Source: Paracoccaceae bacterium (GTDB lineage: Bacteria > Pseudomonadota > Alphaproteobacteria > Rhodobacterales > Rhodobacteraceae). Taken from it: a stretch of 9,487 nt of DNA. The position numbers were made by a program, and so were the translations under genes. The notes below the pieces were generated by a model. The model was not told where the DNA came from. It worked only from the letters and a program-made list of their open reading frames with translations, and did no database searches. Numbering within the stretch: position 1 is the stretch's first letter; every line of letters starts with the position of its first letter. The DNA lies in contig WFTU01000061.1 of assembly GCA_015485375.1 (NCBI GenBank), positions 1-9,487 on the forward strand, written 5' to 3'. Shown here one piece after another: positions 1 to 7,053 of the stretch.

Positions 1-15
1 CGGGTCCTGACCCTA
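1..15 (-). repeat. 15-nt repeat, copy A (ctaA stop)
   Basis: On the minus strand this reads TAGGGTCAGGACCCG and begins with the TAG stop codon of ctaA (13-15). An exact copy lies at 3743-3757 on the other strand. The core GGGTC-AG-GACCC is an imperfect palindrome. On the plus strand positions 2-10 read GGG TCC TGA, so a gene arriving from the left could end here with Gly-Ser-stop, exactly as the DUF1330 gene does at copy B. That neighbour is outside the window. Confidence 0.7.
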
Positions 16-1140
16 AACGCGCGAAATGCTCTGCTGCACCGGATAGGCGGCACCGAAACGCGCGCGCAGGATCATGACAAACACGATCACCGCGCCCAGC
101 TGATGCACAATGGCAATATTCACCGGTGCGCCATACAGCACCGTGACAATCCCCAGCGTCACCTGCCCGAACAGCAGCACCGCCACCCAGTCGAAGCGCC
201 GCCGCAGATCGGCCAGCGGGCTTTTGCGGCTGCGCCACCAGGCATAGATCCCGAGCGCGAACACCAGATAGCCCATCATACGGTGGTTGAACTGAACCAG
301 CGCCGGATTTTCAAAGAAATTGCTCCAGAACGGCGTCTTGTCGAAGCTCTCGGACGGCAGGAACTCGCCCGCCATATCCGGCCATGTCGGGAAAGTCCGC
401 CCCGCATCGATCCCCGCCACCAGCGCCCCCAGAAGGATCTGGAAGAACAGCGCCAGCGCCAGCGCCGTTGCCAGCCGCATCAGCACATGATCGCGCGAAC
501 GCCGCGCCTGCAACAGGTCCGCCGGCTCGCGCCTGAGCTCGAACACAAACCACGCCATGATCCCGAAAATCGTGAACGCCAGCCCCAGATGGATCGCCAG
601 ACGATAGGAGGCCACATCGACCATGCGCCCGACCAGACCGGAGGACACCATCCACCAGCCAACAGCCCCCTGCAAACCGCCGAGAACCCCGAGGCTGAAC
701 ATCTTCCAGCCCCAGCCCGCGGGTATCTGTTTGCGCAGCCAGAACCACAGCATCCCGAAGGCCCAGACCAGCCCGACGGTGCGGCCCAGCAGGCGATGCC
801 CCCATTCCCACCAGAAAATGCTCTTGAACTCCGAAAGGCTCATGCCCTTGTTCTGCAACTGGTATTCCGGCGAGGCCTGATATTTCGAGAATTCCTCCGC
901 CCAGGCATCCGCCCCGATCGGCGGGATCGCTCCGGTCACCGGCTTCCACTCGGTAATGGACAGGCCGCTATCGGTCAGACGCGTCATGCCGCCGATGATA
1001 ATCATCCCCGCAACCATGACAAAAAGGATCGCCACCCAGACCGAGATCGCCTTGCGCGCCGGTTTGCGTTTGCCCTTTTTCGGCGCCGGCGCGCCCCCGG
1101 CGCTGTCGACTTCCTCGAAAATACTGCGTGTGTTACTCAT
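13..1140 (-). CDS. ctaA: Heme A synthase (COX15/CtaA family)
   Basis: Converts heme O to heme A by oxidising the C8 methyl group, supplying the cofactor of aa3-type cytochrome c oxidase; acts in the inner membrane. The 375-residue product has a basic N-terminal tail (KKGKRKPARK, about 21-30) and then eight likely membrane segments. Four histidines typical of the family are visible: H115 (WGHRLLGR), H184 (AIHLGLAF), H286 (FNHRMMGY) and H346 (IVHQLGA). Other family signatures are GGMTRLTDSGLSITEW after TM1 and TFPTWPDMAGEFLP near 250. Length and motifs fit the COX15-like (alphaproteobacterial/mitochondrial) class rather than the shorter Bacillus type. I chose the ATG at 1138-1140 because AAGGGGAG lies 4 nt upstream; an in-frame ATG at 1164 would put that ribosome site inside the gene. 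The gene lies 56 nt downstream of trmJ on the same strand, so it is probably cotranscribed. Its TAG stop lies in a 15-nt repeat. Confidence 0.95.
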   Translation of the reverse strand: MSNTRSIFEEVDSAGGAPAPKKGKRKPARKAISVWVAILFVMVAGMIIIGGMTRLTDSGLSITEWKPVTGAIPPIGADAWAEEFSKYQASPEYQLQNKGMSLSEFKSIFWWEWGHRLLGRTVGLVWAFGMLWFWLRKQIPAGWGWKMFSLGVLGGLQGAVGWWMVSSGLVGRMVDVASYRLAIHLGLAFTIFGIMAWFVFELRREPADLLQARRSRDHVLMRLATALALALFFQILLGALVAGIDAGRTFPTWPDMAGEFLPSESFDKTPFWSNFFENPALVQFNHRMMGYLVFALGIYAWWRSRKSPLADLRRRFDWVAVLLFGQVTLGIVTVLYGAPVNIAIVHQLGAVIVFVMILRARFGAAYPVQQSISRV

Positions 1141-1196
1141 GGAACTCCCCTTCTCTCGCGGCAAAGATTACGGCGCGGCCCCATGGCCTGCAAGCC

Positions 1197-1970
1197 TCAA
1201 TCCTGCCCCGGTCTCTTTTCCGTGAGCGCCCGCAAAACCCCGTGCAGCGTGCGCACATCCGCATCGGTCAGATCGAGGCGCGAGAACATGTTGCGCAGGT
1301 TCTCGATCATCGACCCGCGTTTGTGTTCCGGCCAGAAAAACCCGACATTGTCGAGCTTGCCTTCCAGATGCTCGGTAAACTTCTCCACCTCGATATGTGT
1401 CGCAAAACGGGTCTTGCCCATCTCGCGCACTTCCGGTTCCACATCCCGCGCCTGCCGCCGCCATTCATAGGCATTGAGCAACACCGACTGCGCCAGATTG
1501 AGCGAGGCAAAAGCCGGATTCACCGGAATGGAAATCAGCGCATTGGCCCGCACCACATCGGCGTTTTCCAGCCCCGCGCGCTCCGGCCCGAACATCACCC
1601 CGACCTTCTGCCCCGCCGCGATCATCTCGCGCGCCTCGGCCATGGCCCGTTCCGGTGTCAGCACGGTTTTCGTCAGGTCGCGCGAACGCGCCGTGGTGGC
1701 AAAAACATAGTTCAGATCGGCCAGCGCCGCCTCCGTGCTGTCCACCACCTGCACCTGATCCAGCACCCTGCCCGCGCCCGAGGCCATCGCCACCGCCTTC
1801 GGATTGGGCCAGCCGTCGCGCGGCGCCACCAGATGCATACGGTCCAGCCCGAAATTCCACATCGCCCGCGCCGCCGCCCCGATGTTCTCGCCCATCTGCG
1901 GACGCACCAGAATGAACGCCGGCGTCGGTCCCTGCCAGCCTTCGTCTTTCGCGTGATCGGTTCCCGACAT
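1197..1970 (-). CDS. trmJ: tRNA (cytidine/uridine-2'-O-)-methyltransferase TrmJ-like, SpoU/TrmH family
   Basis: A SAM-dependent RNA ribose 2'-O-methyltransferase of the SPOUT (trefoil-knot) class. TrmJ enzymes modify position 32 of tRNAs in the cytoplasm. The 257-residue product shows the three SpoU motifs in order: motif 1 with R23 and GENIGAAARAMWNFG (27-41), motif 2 VGVMFGPERAGL (123-134), and motif 3 IPVNPAFASLNLAQSVLL (148-165) with the conserved N158. The C-terminal tail (FFWPEHKRG, then helices to 250) is the extension usually seen in TrmJ and not in minimal TrmH proteins. The ATG at 1968-1970 is preceded by GGAG at a 6-nt spacing. It is the first gene of a probable trmJ-ctaA operon and is divergent from icd. 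The family assignment is firm. The exact tRNA target is inferred from family membership, and a related SpoU enzyme with another RNA substrate is possible. Confidence 0.88.
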   Translation of the reverse strand: MSGTDHAKDEGWQGPTPAFILVRPQMGENIGAAARAMWNFGLDRMHLVAPRDGWPNPKAVAMASGAGRVLDQVQVVDSTEAALADLNYVFATTARSRDLTKTVLTPERAMAEAREMIAAGQKVGVMFGPERAGLENADVVRANALISIPVNPAFASLNLAQSVLLNAYEWRRQARDVEPEVREMGKTRFATHIEVEKFTEHLEGKLDNVGFFWPEHKRGSMIENLRNMFSRLDLTDADVRTLHGVLRALTEKRPGQD

Positions 1971-1996
1971 TTCGCACTCCGTTTCAACCTGCGCGC

Positions 1997-2025
1997 CTGA
2001 TACGCCGCATATGCCGCATATGCAA
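1997..2025 (-). promoter_or_regulatory. Candidate trmJ promoter containing 9-bp tandem repeats
   Basis: Read on the minus strand, TTGCAT (2025-2020) is separated by 17 nt from TATCAG (2002-1997), a weak sigma-70-like pair (about 3/6 and 4/6 matches). The predicted start is near 1990, about 20 nt before the trmJ ATG. The spacer is made of two perfect copies of the 9-mer GCCGCATAT (plus strand 2004-2012 and 2013-2021), which create two GCATATGC palindromes at 2007-2014 and 2016-2023. The promoter match is weak; the repeats are certain. Confidence 0.3.
2004..2021. repeat. Two perfect 9-bp tandem repeats (GCCGCATAT)
   Basis: GCCGCATAT occurs twice head to tail (2004-2012, 2013-2021). Degenerate units flank it on both sides: period-9 words tacgccgca at 2001 and tatgcaacg at 2019. 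It lies between divergent trmJ and icd, 34 nt upstream of the trmJ start codon. It could be a protein-binding array or simple slippage; the sequence does not decide. Confidence 0.75.
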
Positions 2026-2039
2026 CGGCAAGAAATTCA

Positions 2040-2055
2040 GTATACCGACGTATAC
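2040..2055. promoter_or_regulatory. Paired GTATAC palindromes, candidate operator at icd
   Basis: GTATAC occurs at 2040-2045 and 2050-2055. Each is a perfect 6-bp palindrome and their starts are 10 bp apart, about one helical turn, so a dimeric regulator could bind both on the same DNA face. The second copy overlaps the candidate icd -35 element (2051-2056), as a repressor site might. No regulator is named: GTATAC cores are reported for some GntR-type proteins, but this short match cannot assign one. Confidence 0.35.
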
Positions 2056-2079
2056 AACTCTTTCCTTTTGCGATATTAT
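2051..2079 (+). promoter_or_regulatory. Candidate sigma-70 promoter of icd
   Basis: TATACA (2051-2056, 4/6 match to TTGACA), a 17-nt spacer, and TATTAT (2074-2079, 5/6 match to TATAAT). The predicted transcription start is near 2086, giving a leader of about 43 nt. AAAGGGG at 2116-2122 provides the icd ribosome site. The leader also contains a GAATC (GANTC) site at 2104-2108, a possible CcrM target. The -10 element is good; the whole prediction is by eye. Confidence 0.45.
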
Positions 2080-2128
2080 CCCGTAAACAGCGCCCAACAA
2101 TCCGAATCCAGCCACAAAGGGGACCCGC

Positions 2129-3340
2129 ATGGCCAAGATCAAAGTAGAAAATCCGGTAGTCGAGCTAGACGGCGACGAGATGACCCGCATCATCTGGGCC
2201 TTCATCAAGGAAAAGCTGATCCTGCCCTATCTGGATATCGACCTGAAATACTACGACCTCGGCATTGAATCGCGCGACGCGACCAACGACCAGATCACCA
2301 TCGACGCGGCCAACGCCATCAAGAAATACGGCGTCGGCGTCAAATGCGCCACCATCACGCCGGACGAGGCCCGCGTCGAGGAATTCGGCCTGAAAGAAAT
2401 GTGGCGCTCCCCGAACGGCACCATCCGCAACATCCTCGGCGGTGTGGTCTTCCGCGCCCCGATCATCTGCAAAAACGTGCCGCGCCTTGTCCCCGGCTGG
2501 ACCGACCCGATCGTCATCGGCCGCCACGCATTCGGCGACCAGTATAAAGCCACCGATTTCCTGATGCCCGGCCCCGGCCAGCTGACCATGAAATTCGTCG
2601 GCGAGGACGGCACGGTGATAGAAAAGGTCGTCTACGACGCCCCCTCCGCCGGTGTCGCCATGGGCATGTATAACCTTGACGAGTCCATCCGCGACTTCGC
2701 CCGCGCCTCCTTCAACTACGGTCTGGACAAGGGCTGGCCGGTGTATCTGTCGACCAAGAACACCATCCTGAAAGCCTATGACGGCCGCTTCAAGGATCTG
2801 TTCCAGGAGATTTTCGACACCGAGTTCGCCGACAAATTCGCCGAAAAAGGCATCACCTACGAACACCGCCTGATCGACGACATGGTGGCCTCCGCCATGA
2901 AATGGTCCGGCAAATTCGTCTGGGCCTGTAAAAACTACGACGGCGACGTGCAGTCGGATACGGTTGCACAGGGCTTCGGCTCGCTCGGCCTGATGACCTC
3001 CATCCTGATGACGCCGGACGGCAAAACCGTCGAGGCCGAAGCCGCCCACGGCACCGTCACCCGCCACTACCGCCAGCACCAGAAGGGCGAGGCCACCTCG
3101 ACCAACTCCATCGCCTCGATCTTCGCCTGGACCGGCGGCCTGAAACACCGCGCCAAACTGGACGAGAATATCGCGCTGGCGGCCTTTGCCGAAACGCTGG
3201 AGCGCGTGGTGGTCGATACCGTGGAAAGCGGCTTCATGACCAAGGACCTCGCCCTGCTTGTCGGGCCGGACCAGAAGTGGCTAACCACCGAGGGCTTCCT
3301 CGAAAAGATCGACGAGAACCTGAAAAAAGAACTGGCCTGA
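2129..3340 (+). CDS. icd: NADP-dependent isocitrate dehydrogenase (eukaryote-like class)
   Basis: Oxidative decarboxylation of isocitrate to 2-oxoglutarate with NADP+ reduction; TCA cycle, cytoplasmic homodimer. The 403-residue protein matches the class that includes mitochondrial and human cytosolic IDH, not the E. coli Icd class. Substrate-binding residues are in place: S94, N96 and R100 in [13 protein letters not shown]109, and R132 in [14 protein letters not shown], the last with the same number as the human IDH1 hotspot residue. Y139 and K210 ([14 protein letters not shown]) are the catalytic pair. The metal aspartates lie around 250-251 and in [17 protein letters not shown] (D273, D277). 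The NADP-binding segment HGTVTRHYR is at 308-316, with [13 protein letters not shown] after it. The ATG has AAAGGGG 6 nt upstream and the N-terminus starts as in homologues ([20 protein letters not shown]). It has its own promoter region and ends at a strong intrinsic terminator. Confidence 0.98.
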   Translation: MAKIKVENPVVELDGDEMTRIIWAFIKEKLILPYLDIDLKYYDLGIESRDATNDQITIDAANAIKKYGVGVKCATITPDEARVEEFGLKEMWRSPNGTIRNILGGVVFRAPIICKNVPRLVPGWTDPIVIGRHAFGDQYKATDFLMPGPGQLTMKFVGEDGTVIEKVVYDAPSAGVAMGMYNLDESIRDFARASFNYGLDKGWPVYLSTKNTILKAYDGRFKDLFQEIFDTEFADKFAEKGITYEHRLIDDMVASAMKWSGKFVWACKNYDGDVQSDTVAQGFGSLGLMTSILMTPDGKTVEAEAAHGTVTRHYRQHQKGEATSTNSIASIFAWTGGLKHRAKLDENIALAAFAETLERVVVDTVESGFMTKDLALLVGPDQKWLTTEGFLEKIDENLKKELA

Positions 3341-3363
3341 TCCTCCTCCCCTGGACTACGGTC

Positions 3364-3393
3364 AAAGGGCGTCCCGCACGGGGCGCCCTTTTT
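3364..3393 (+). terminator. Intrinsic terminator after icd
   Basis: Left arm AAAGGGCGTCCC (3364-3375), loop GCAC, right arm GGGGCGCCCTTT (3380-3391), pairing over 12 bp with a single G-U wobble, and a T-run to 3393. It starts 24 nt after the icd stop. The last T is only 16 nt from the SMR gene's ATG, so the SMR gene either depends on read-through or has a promoter upstream of or inside the hairpin. Confidence 0.92.
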
Positions 3394-3409
3394 ACGTCGG
3401 AGGCCCCCC

Positions 3410-3745
3410 ATGCCCGTACAATATATCTACCTGTTTTTCGCCATCGTCTCCGAGGTCATCGGCACCACCGCCATGCAGGCCTCGGCGCAGTTCACCCGCC
3501 TCTGGCCCTCGGTGCTGATGGTTGTCGCTTACGGCGGGTCGTTCTATTTCATGGCAATGGCCCTGAAATACATGCCGGTCGCCATCGTCTATGCGATCTG
3601 GTCCGGCCTCGGCATTGTGTTCATCGGCCTGATCGGATGGATCTGGTTCAAACAATCGATCGATCCGGCCGGAATTATCGGTGTTTCGCTGATTATCGCC
3701 GGAGTGGTCGTAATCCAGCTATTCTCCGACAGCGCCTCGCACTAG
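3410..3745 (+). CDS. Small multidrug resistance (SMR) efflux transporter, EmrE/Qac type
   Basis: A 111-residue, four-helix inner-membrane protein expected to work as an antiparallel dimer exchanging protons for cationic hydrophobic compounds. It aligns with EmrE over nearly its whole length: E15 equals the proton/substrate-coupling E14 (in AIVSEVIGTT), followed by the FTRLWPS loop (28-34), Y41, Y61 and W64 in the TM3 signature VYAIWSGLGIV, and the TM4 dimer glycines G91 and G98. EmrE K22 is replaced by Q23. These motifs favour the Qac (drug export) subtype over the guanidinium (Gdx/SugE) subtype, by inference. The ATG is preceded by CGGAGG at a 6-nt spacing. It sits just behind the icd terminator. 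Its TAG stop is 2 nt from the oppositely oriented DUF1330 stop, within a repeated 15-mer. No dedicated promoter or second SMR partner gene is visible; paired SMRs usually come as adjacent genes. Confidence 0.93.
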   Translation: MPVQYIYLFFAIVSEVIGTTAMQASAQFTRLWPSVLMVVAYGGSFYFMAMALKYMPVAIVYAIWSGLGIVFIGLIGWIWFKQSIDPAGIIGVSLIIAGVVVIQLFSDSASH

Positions 3746-3757
3746 GGTCAGGACCCG
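3743..3757 (+). repeat. 15-nt repeat, copy B (SMR and DUF1330 stops)
   Basis: TAGGGTCAGGACCCG, identical to the reverse complement of positions 1-15. It starts with the TAG stop of the SMR gene and its minus strand supplies the last codons and TGA stop (3750-3748) of the converging DUF1330 gene. One 15-mer thus terminates translation on both strands. The dyad GGGTC-AG-GACCC has only a 2-nt centre and no T-run, so it looks more like a protein site than an RNA hairpin. Confidence 0.7.
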
Positions 3758-4032
3758 TCAACAATCACCAAATCCCGCTCGGAATTTTCCAGCGCGAGCG
3801 GCAGGATCGCGCGGTATTCTTCCGAGTCATAAAACCGCCGCGCCGTTTCACGGTCGGGAAACTCGATCACCACATGCCGGTCCGGCCCGCTGCCCTCGAC
3901 CTGCTCGAAGGCCCCCGCCTTGACCAGAAACCGCCCGCCGAACTTCTCGGCCAGCGCCGGAGTCTGCGCAGCGTAAGCCTTGTAGCCCTCGGGATTGGTC
4001 ACCTCGATCCGCGCGATGATATAGGCCGCCAT
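3748..4032 (-). CDS. DUF1330 domain protein (second copy of tandem pair)
   Basis: A 94-residue protein of the DUF1330 family, small proteins with a dimeric ferredoxin-like alpha/beta-barrel fold whose biochemical role is not established. Visible family features are the opening strand AAYIIARIEVTNPEGYKAY (2-20), GGRFLVKAG (32-40), the VVIEFPDRETARRFYDSEEY segment (54-73) and a C-terminal strand DLVIVDG. There is no signal peptide or membrane segment. Its ATG (4032-4030) overlaps the TGA of the upstream DUF1330 gene by one base (TGATG), which suggests translational coupling. My ungapped hand alignment with that gene gives 39 identities in 94 positions, so the two are old duplicates. It is the last gene of the alaS transcript and its stop lies in the 15-nt repeat. 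The family call is firm; the function is unknown. Confidence 0.88.
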   Translation of the reverse strand: MAAYIIARIEVTNPEGYKAYAAQTPALAEKFGGRFLVKAGAFEQVEGSGPDRHVVIEFPDRETARRFYDSEEYRAILPLALENSERDLVIVDGS

Positions 4033-4316
4033 CAGACCCCCTCTACGAAAGTATATTCCCGCTCGGCCGCCGGCAGCCCGTAGGACAACGCCTCCTGATA
4101 TTCCGGCGAGTGATAGAATGCCTTGGCCGTATCCATATCCTTGAAGCGGATAATCACATTGCGCGCGCGCCCCTTGCCCTCCATGTGGACACATTCGCCC
4201 CCGCGGGCCAGAAACTCGCCGCCGTATTTCAGCACCGCCGGCCCCGCCAGTTCCGCGTATTTCGCGTATTCCTCGGGGTTCGTCACATCAATATGGACCA
4301 TCGCATAAACAGCCAT
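4032..4316 (-). CDS. DUF1330 domain protein (first copy of tandem pair)
   Basis: A 94-residue DUF1330 protein, the same length as the gene that follows. The family pattern is visible: AVYAMVHIDVTNPEEYAKY (2-20), YGGEFLARGG (31-40), NVIIRFKDMDTAKAFYHSPEY (53-73) and the end strand YTFVEG. It is likely a cytoplasmic dimer with a ferredoxin-like fold; substrate unknown. The ATG (4316-4314) directly follows the alaS TGA (4319-4317) with no base between, and its ribosome site GGAGG, 5 nt upstream, lies within the last codons of alaS. It is therefore almost certainly cotranscribed with, and probably translationally coupled to, alaS. Whether this reflects a shared function or only convenient placement cannot be told from the sequence. 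Confidence 0.88.
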   Translation of the reverse strand: MAVYAMVHIDVTNPEEYAKYAELAGPAVLKYGGEFLARGGECVHMEGKGRARNVIIRFKDMDTAKAFYHSPEYQEALSYGLPAAEREYTFVEGV

Positions 4317-6974
4317 TCAAGCCTCCAACAGTTTTTCCACGGCCGCGATCGCCGCATCCGCATTTTCCGCACTCGCACCACCGCCCTGCGCCATATCCGG
4401 ACGGCCACCGCCGCCCTTGCCGCCAAGCGCCTCTGCCGCCGTGCGCACGATATCCACGGCCGAGACCGTGTCGGTCAGATCATCGGTAACCCCCGCCGCA
4501 ATCGCCGCACGATCACCGGTATCGGCAATCAGCAGAACCACACCGGAGCCGATCCGGCTTTTGTGTTCGTCGATAAAACCGCGCAAATCCTTGCCGGAAA
4601 CACCGGTGAGTGTCTGCGCCAGGAACGGCTTGCCTCCGACTTCCTTGACGGCAACCTGCGCCTGACCGGATCCGGCCATGGCCAGCTGCTTGCGAAAGTT
4701 CGCCAGTTCGTTCTGCAACTGCTTGCGTTCGTCCATCAGCGCCCTGATACGTTCCGGCAACTGCTCCGGCGTGGTTTTCATCACCGCCGCCGCCGCATTG
4801 AGTGCCGCTTCTTCCTCGGCAATCCGGTCCAGCGCCCCCTTGCCGGTCAGCGCCTCGATCCGCCGCACACCGCTGGCCGAGGCCCCTTCGGACACCAGCT
4901 TGAACAGGCCGATCTCGCCGAGCCGCGTCACATGCGTGCCACCGCAAAGCTCCAGCGAATAGGTGTTCTTGTCGATCCCCTTGCCGCTGCCATGCAACTC
5001 GCCCATGGAAACCACGCGCACCTCGTCGCCGTATTTCTCGCCAAACAACGCCTGCGCGCCCATTTCGCGCGCCTCGTCCGGCGTCATGATGCGCGTTTCC
5101 ACCGGCCCGTTCTGGCGGATATAGGCGTTCACCTCGGCCTCGACCGCCGCCAGTTCCGCATCCGTCATCGCCTTCTGGTGGCTGAAGTCAAAACGCAAAC
5201 GGTTCTCCGCATTCAGCGAGCCGCGCTGCGCCACATGATCGCCCAGCACATTGCGCAACGCCTCGTTCAGCAGATGCGTCGCCGAGTGGTTCGCCCGAAT
5301 GGCCGTGCGCCGCTCGTGATCGACCTTCAGCTCCGCCGCCTCGCCAACCGAGACCGTGCCTTCCAGCACCTCGGCCACATGCACGAATACACCGGCCTTT
5401 TTCTTGACATCCAGCACCTTCACCTTGGCCCCCTCCGTCAGCAACAGGCCGGAATCCCCGACCTGCCCGCCGGACTCGGCATAAAACGGTGTCTGGTTCA
5501 GCGCGATCTGCACAGTTTCACCCGCCTTGGCGCTTCCGACTTCCTTGCCATCGCGCACCAGCGCCAAAATCTGCCCCTCGGCCTCCTCGTCGTCATAGCC
5601 GATAAACTCGGTGACCCCGTGCTTGTCGGCCACATCGAACCAGACGGTTTCATCCGCCGCCTCGCCCGAACCGGCCCAGGCCGCCCGCGCCTTGGCCTTC
5701 TGTTCCTCCATCGCCGCATCGAACCCTTCGGTATCGACCGCACGCCCCTTCTCGCGCAGCGCATCCTGCGTCAGATCGATCGGGAAGCCATAGGTATCAT
5801 AGAGCTTGAACGCGGTTTTCCCCGGCAGTTCCGCCCCTTCGGGCAAATCGGCCAGTTCATCCTCCAGCAGCTTCAACCCGCGATCGAGCGTGGTCCGAAA
5901 ACGGTTTTCCTCCAGCTCCAGCGTCTCCTCGATGGTGGCCTGCGCCTGCCCGAGTTCCGGAAACGCCTGCCCCATCTGCGCCACCAGTGCGGGCACCAGC
6001 TTGTGCATCACCGGATCCTGCGCGCCGAGCAGATGCGCATGGCGCATGGCGCGGCGCATGATGCGGCGCAGGACATAGCCCCGCCCCTCGTTGCTCGGCA
6101 GAACCCCGTCGGCAATCAGGAAGGAGGTCGAGCGCAAATGGTCCGCGATCACCCGCAAATGCACATTCCCCTCGCCATCGGGATCGGAGTTGGTGGCATG
6201 CGCCGCCGCCTCGATCAGATCGCGCATCAGGTCGGTGTCGTAGTTATCATGCTTGCCCTGCAAAACCGCCCCGATCCGTTCCAGCCCCATGCCGGTGTCG
6301 ATCGAGGGCTTCGGCAGGTTCAGGCGATCACCGTTTTCCTGCTGGTCATACTGCATGAACACGAGGTTCCAGATCTCGATAAACCGGTCCCCGTCCTCGT
6401 CCTTGGAACCCGGAGGGCCGCCCCAGACATGCTCGCCATGGTCAAAGAAAATCTCCGAACACGGACCACACGGCCCCGTCGCGCCCATGGACCAGAAGTT
6501 GTCATCCGTCGCGATGCGAATGATGCGGTCGTCCGGCAGGCCGGCATATTTTTTCCAGATATCCGCCGCCTCGTCATCGGTATGGTAAACCGTCACCAGC
6601 AGCTTGTCTTTCGGCAGGCCGTAAACCTTGGTCAGCAGGTCCCAGGCATAGGGAATCGCCTGTTCCTTGAAATAATCTCCAAAGGAGAAATTCCCCATCA
6701 TCTCGAAAAACGTGTGATGGCGCGCGGTATAGCCGACGTTATCCAGATCGTTGTGCTTGCCACCGGCGCGCACACATTTCTGGCTGGTCGTCGCGCGGGT
6801 ATAGTCGCGCGTTTCCAGTCCGGTAAAGACGTTCTTGAACTGCACCATACCGGCATTGGTAAACATCAGCGTCGGATCGTTCCGCGGCACCAGAGAGGAG
6901 CTTTCGACAATCCGGTGATCGTTTTCCTCGAAATAGTCCAGAAACGTGCTGCGGATTTCGTTCAGAGAGGCCAT
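4317..6974 (-). CDS. alaS: Alanyl-tRNA synthetase
   Basis: Class II synthetase charging tRNA-Ala in the cytoplasm and hydrolysing mischarged Ser/Gly-tRNA. At 885 residues it is about the length of E. coli AlaS (876). Order of parts: catalytic core with [19 protein letters not shown] (63-81), [17 protein letters not shown] (164-180) and class II motif 3 GMGLERI (228-234); tRNA-recognition region with [16 protein letters not shown] (302-317); editing domain with HSATH (563-567) and the CGGTH pair C677/H681, the metal-binding HxxxH and CxxxH sets; a coiled-coil helix about 735-770; and the C-Ala domain ending in [13 protein letters not shown] (854-866). The start at 6974 ([11 protein letters not shown]) fits the family N-terminus, with GGGA about 8 nt upstream; the frame stays open further upstream, but that extension (MCLPCGQSG...) resembles no AlaS. 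It lies downstream of recA but behind the recA terminator, and is followed without gap by two DUF1330 genes. Confidence 0.98.
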   Translation of the reverse strand: MASLNEIRSTFLDYFEENDHRIVESSSLVPRNDPTLMFTNAGMVQFKNVFTGLETRDYTRATTSQKCVRAGGKHNDLDNVGYTARHHTFFEMMGNFSFGDYFKEQAIPYAWDLLTKVYGLPKDKLLVTVYHTDDEAADIWKKYAGLPDDRIIRIATDDNFWSMGATGPCGPCSEIFFDHGEHVWGGPPGSKDEDGDRFIEIWNLVFMQYDQQENGDRLNLPKPSIDTGMGLERIGAVLQGKHDNYDTDLMRDLIEAAAHATNSDPDGEGNVHLRVIADHLRSTSFLIADGVLPSNEGRGYVLRRIMRRAMRHAHLLGAQDPVMHKLVPALVAQMGQAFPELGQAQATIEETLELEENRFRTTLDRGLKLLEDELADLPEGAELPGKTAFKLYDTYGFPIDLTQDALREKGRAVDTEGFDAAMEEQKAKARAAWAGSGEAADETVWFDVADKHGVTEFIGYDDEEAEGQILALVRDGKEVGSAKAGETVQIALNQTPFYAESGGQVGDSGLLLTEGAKVKVLDVKKKAGVFVHVAEVLEGTVSVGEAAELKVDHERRTAIRANHSATHLLNEALRNVLGDHVAQRGSLNAENRLRFDFSHQKAMTDAELAAVEAEVNAYIRQNGPVETRIMTPDEAREMGAQALFGEKYGDEVRVVSMGELHGSGKGIDKNTYSLELCGGTHVTRLGEIGLFKLVSEGASASGVRRIEALTGKGALDRIAEEEAALNAAAAVMKTTPEQLPERIRALMDERKQLQNELANFRKQLAMAGSGQAQVAVKEVGGKPFLAQTLTGVSGKDLRGFIDEHKSRIGSGVVLLIADTGDRAAIAAGVTDDLTDTVSAVDIVRTAAEALGGKGGGGRPDMAQGGGASAENADAAIAAVEKLLEA

Positions 6975-7024
6975 ATCGTTATTCCCGTTCCCGCGCGCAG
7001 GGCGCAAAATGCAAAGTCCGAAAC

Positions 7025-7053
7025 GGTGTATCGCGCCCTTGCCTGACTGTCCA
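7025..7053 (-). promoter_or_regulatory. Candidate alaS promoter
   Basis: On the minus strand, TGGACA (7053-7048, 5/6 to consensus), a 17-nt spacer and TACACC (7030-7025, 3/6). The predicted start is near 7018, giving a leader of about 44 nt. Since an intrinsic terminator closes recA just upstream, alaS needs a promoter in this 90-nt stretch, which supports the call. The -10 element is poor. Confidence 0.35.

Noticed and set aside
1141..1196. GGCC-CCAT-GGCC inverted repeat between trmJ and ctaA as a possible terminator.
   Set aside because: Only a 4-bp stem with no T-run in the direction of transcription; the genes are more simply cotranscribed.
103..1470. Long open frame on the plus strand opposite ctaA and the 3' part of trmJ.
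   Set aside because: The translation is rich in His, Arg, Gln and Pro with no recognisable domain, as expected of the antisense of high-GC genes; the minus-strand genes explain the region.
2165..3148. A 327-codon minus-strand open frame opposite icd.
   Set aside because: Antisense shadow of icd with Gly/Val/Asp-rich low-information sequence; no ribosome site or homology seen.
6031..6075. Repeated GCGCATGG/GCGGCGCATGATG-like words.
   Set aside because: They encode the conserved Arg/Met/His-rich helix [15 protein letters not shown] of AlaS, so the repetition is explained by the protein.
4110..7046. A 978-codon plus-strand open frame opposite alaS.
   Set aside because: It is the complement of alaS, whose catalytic and editing motifs are unmistakable; the plus frame has Arg/His-rich composition without domains.
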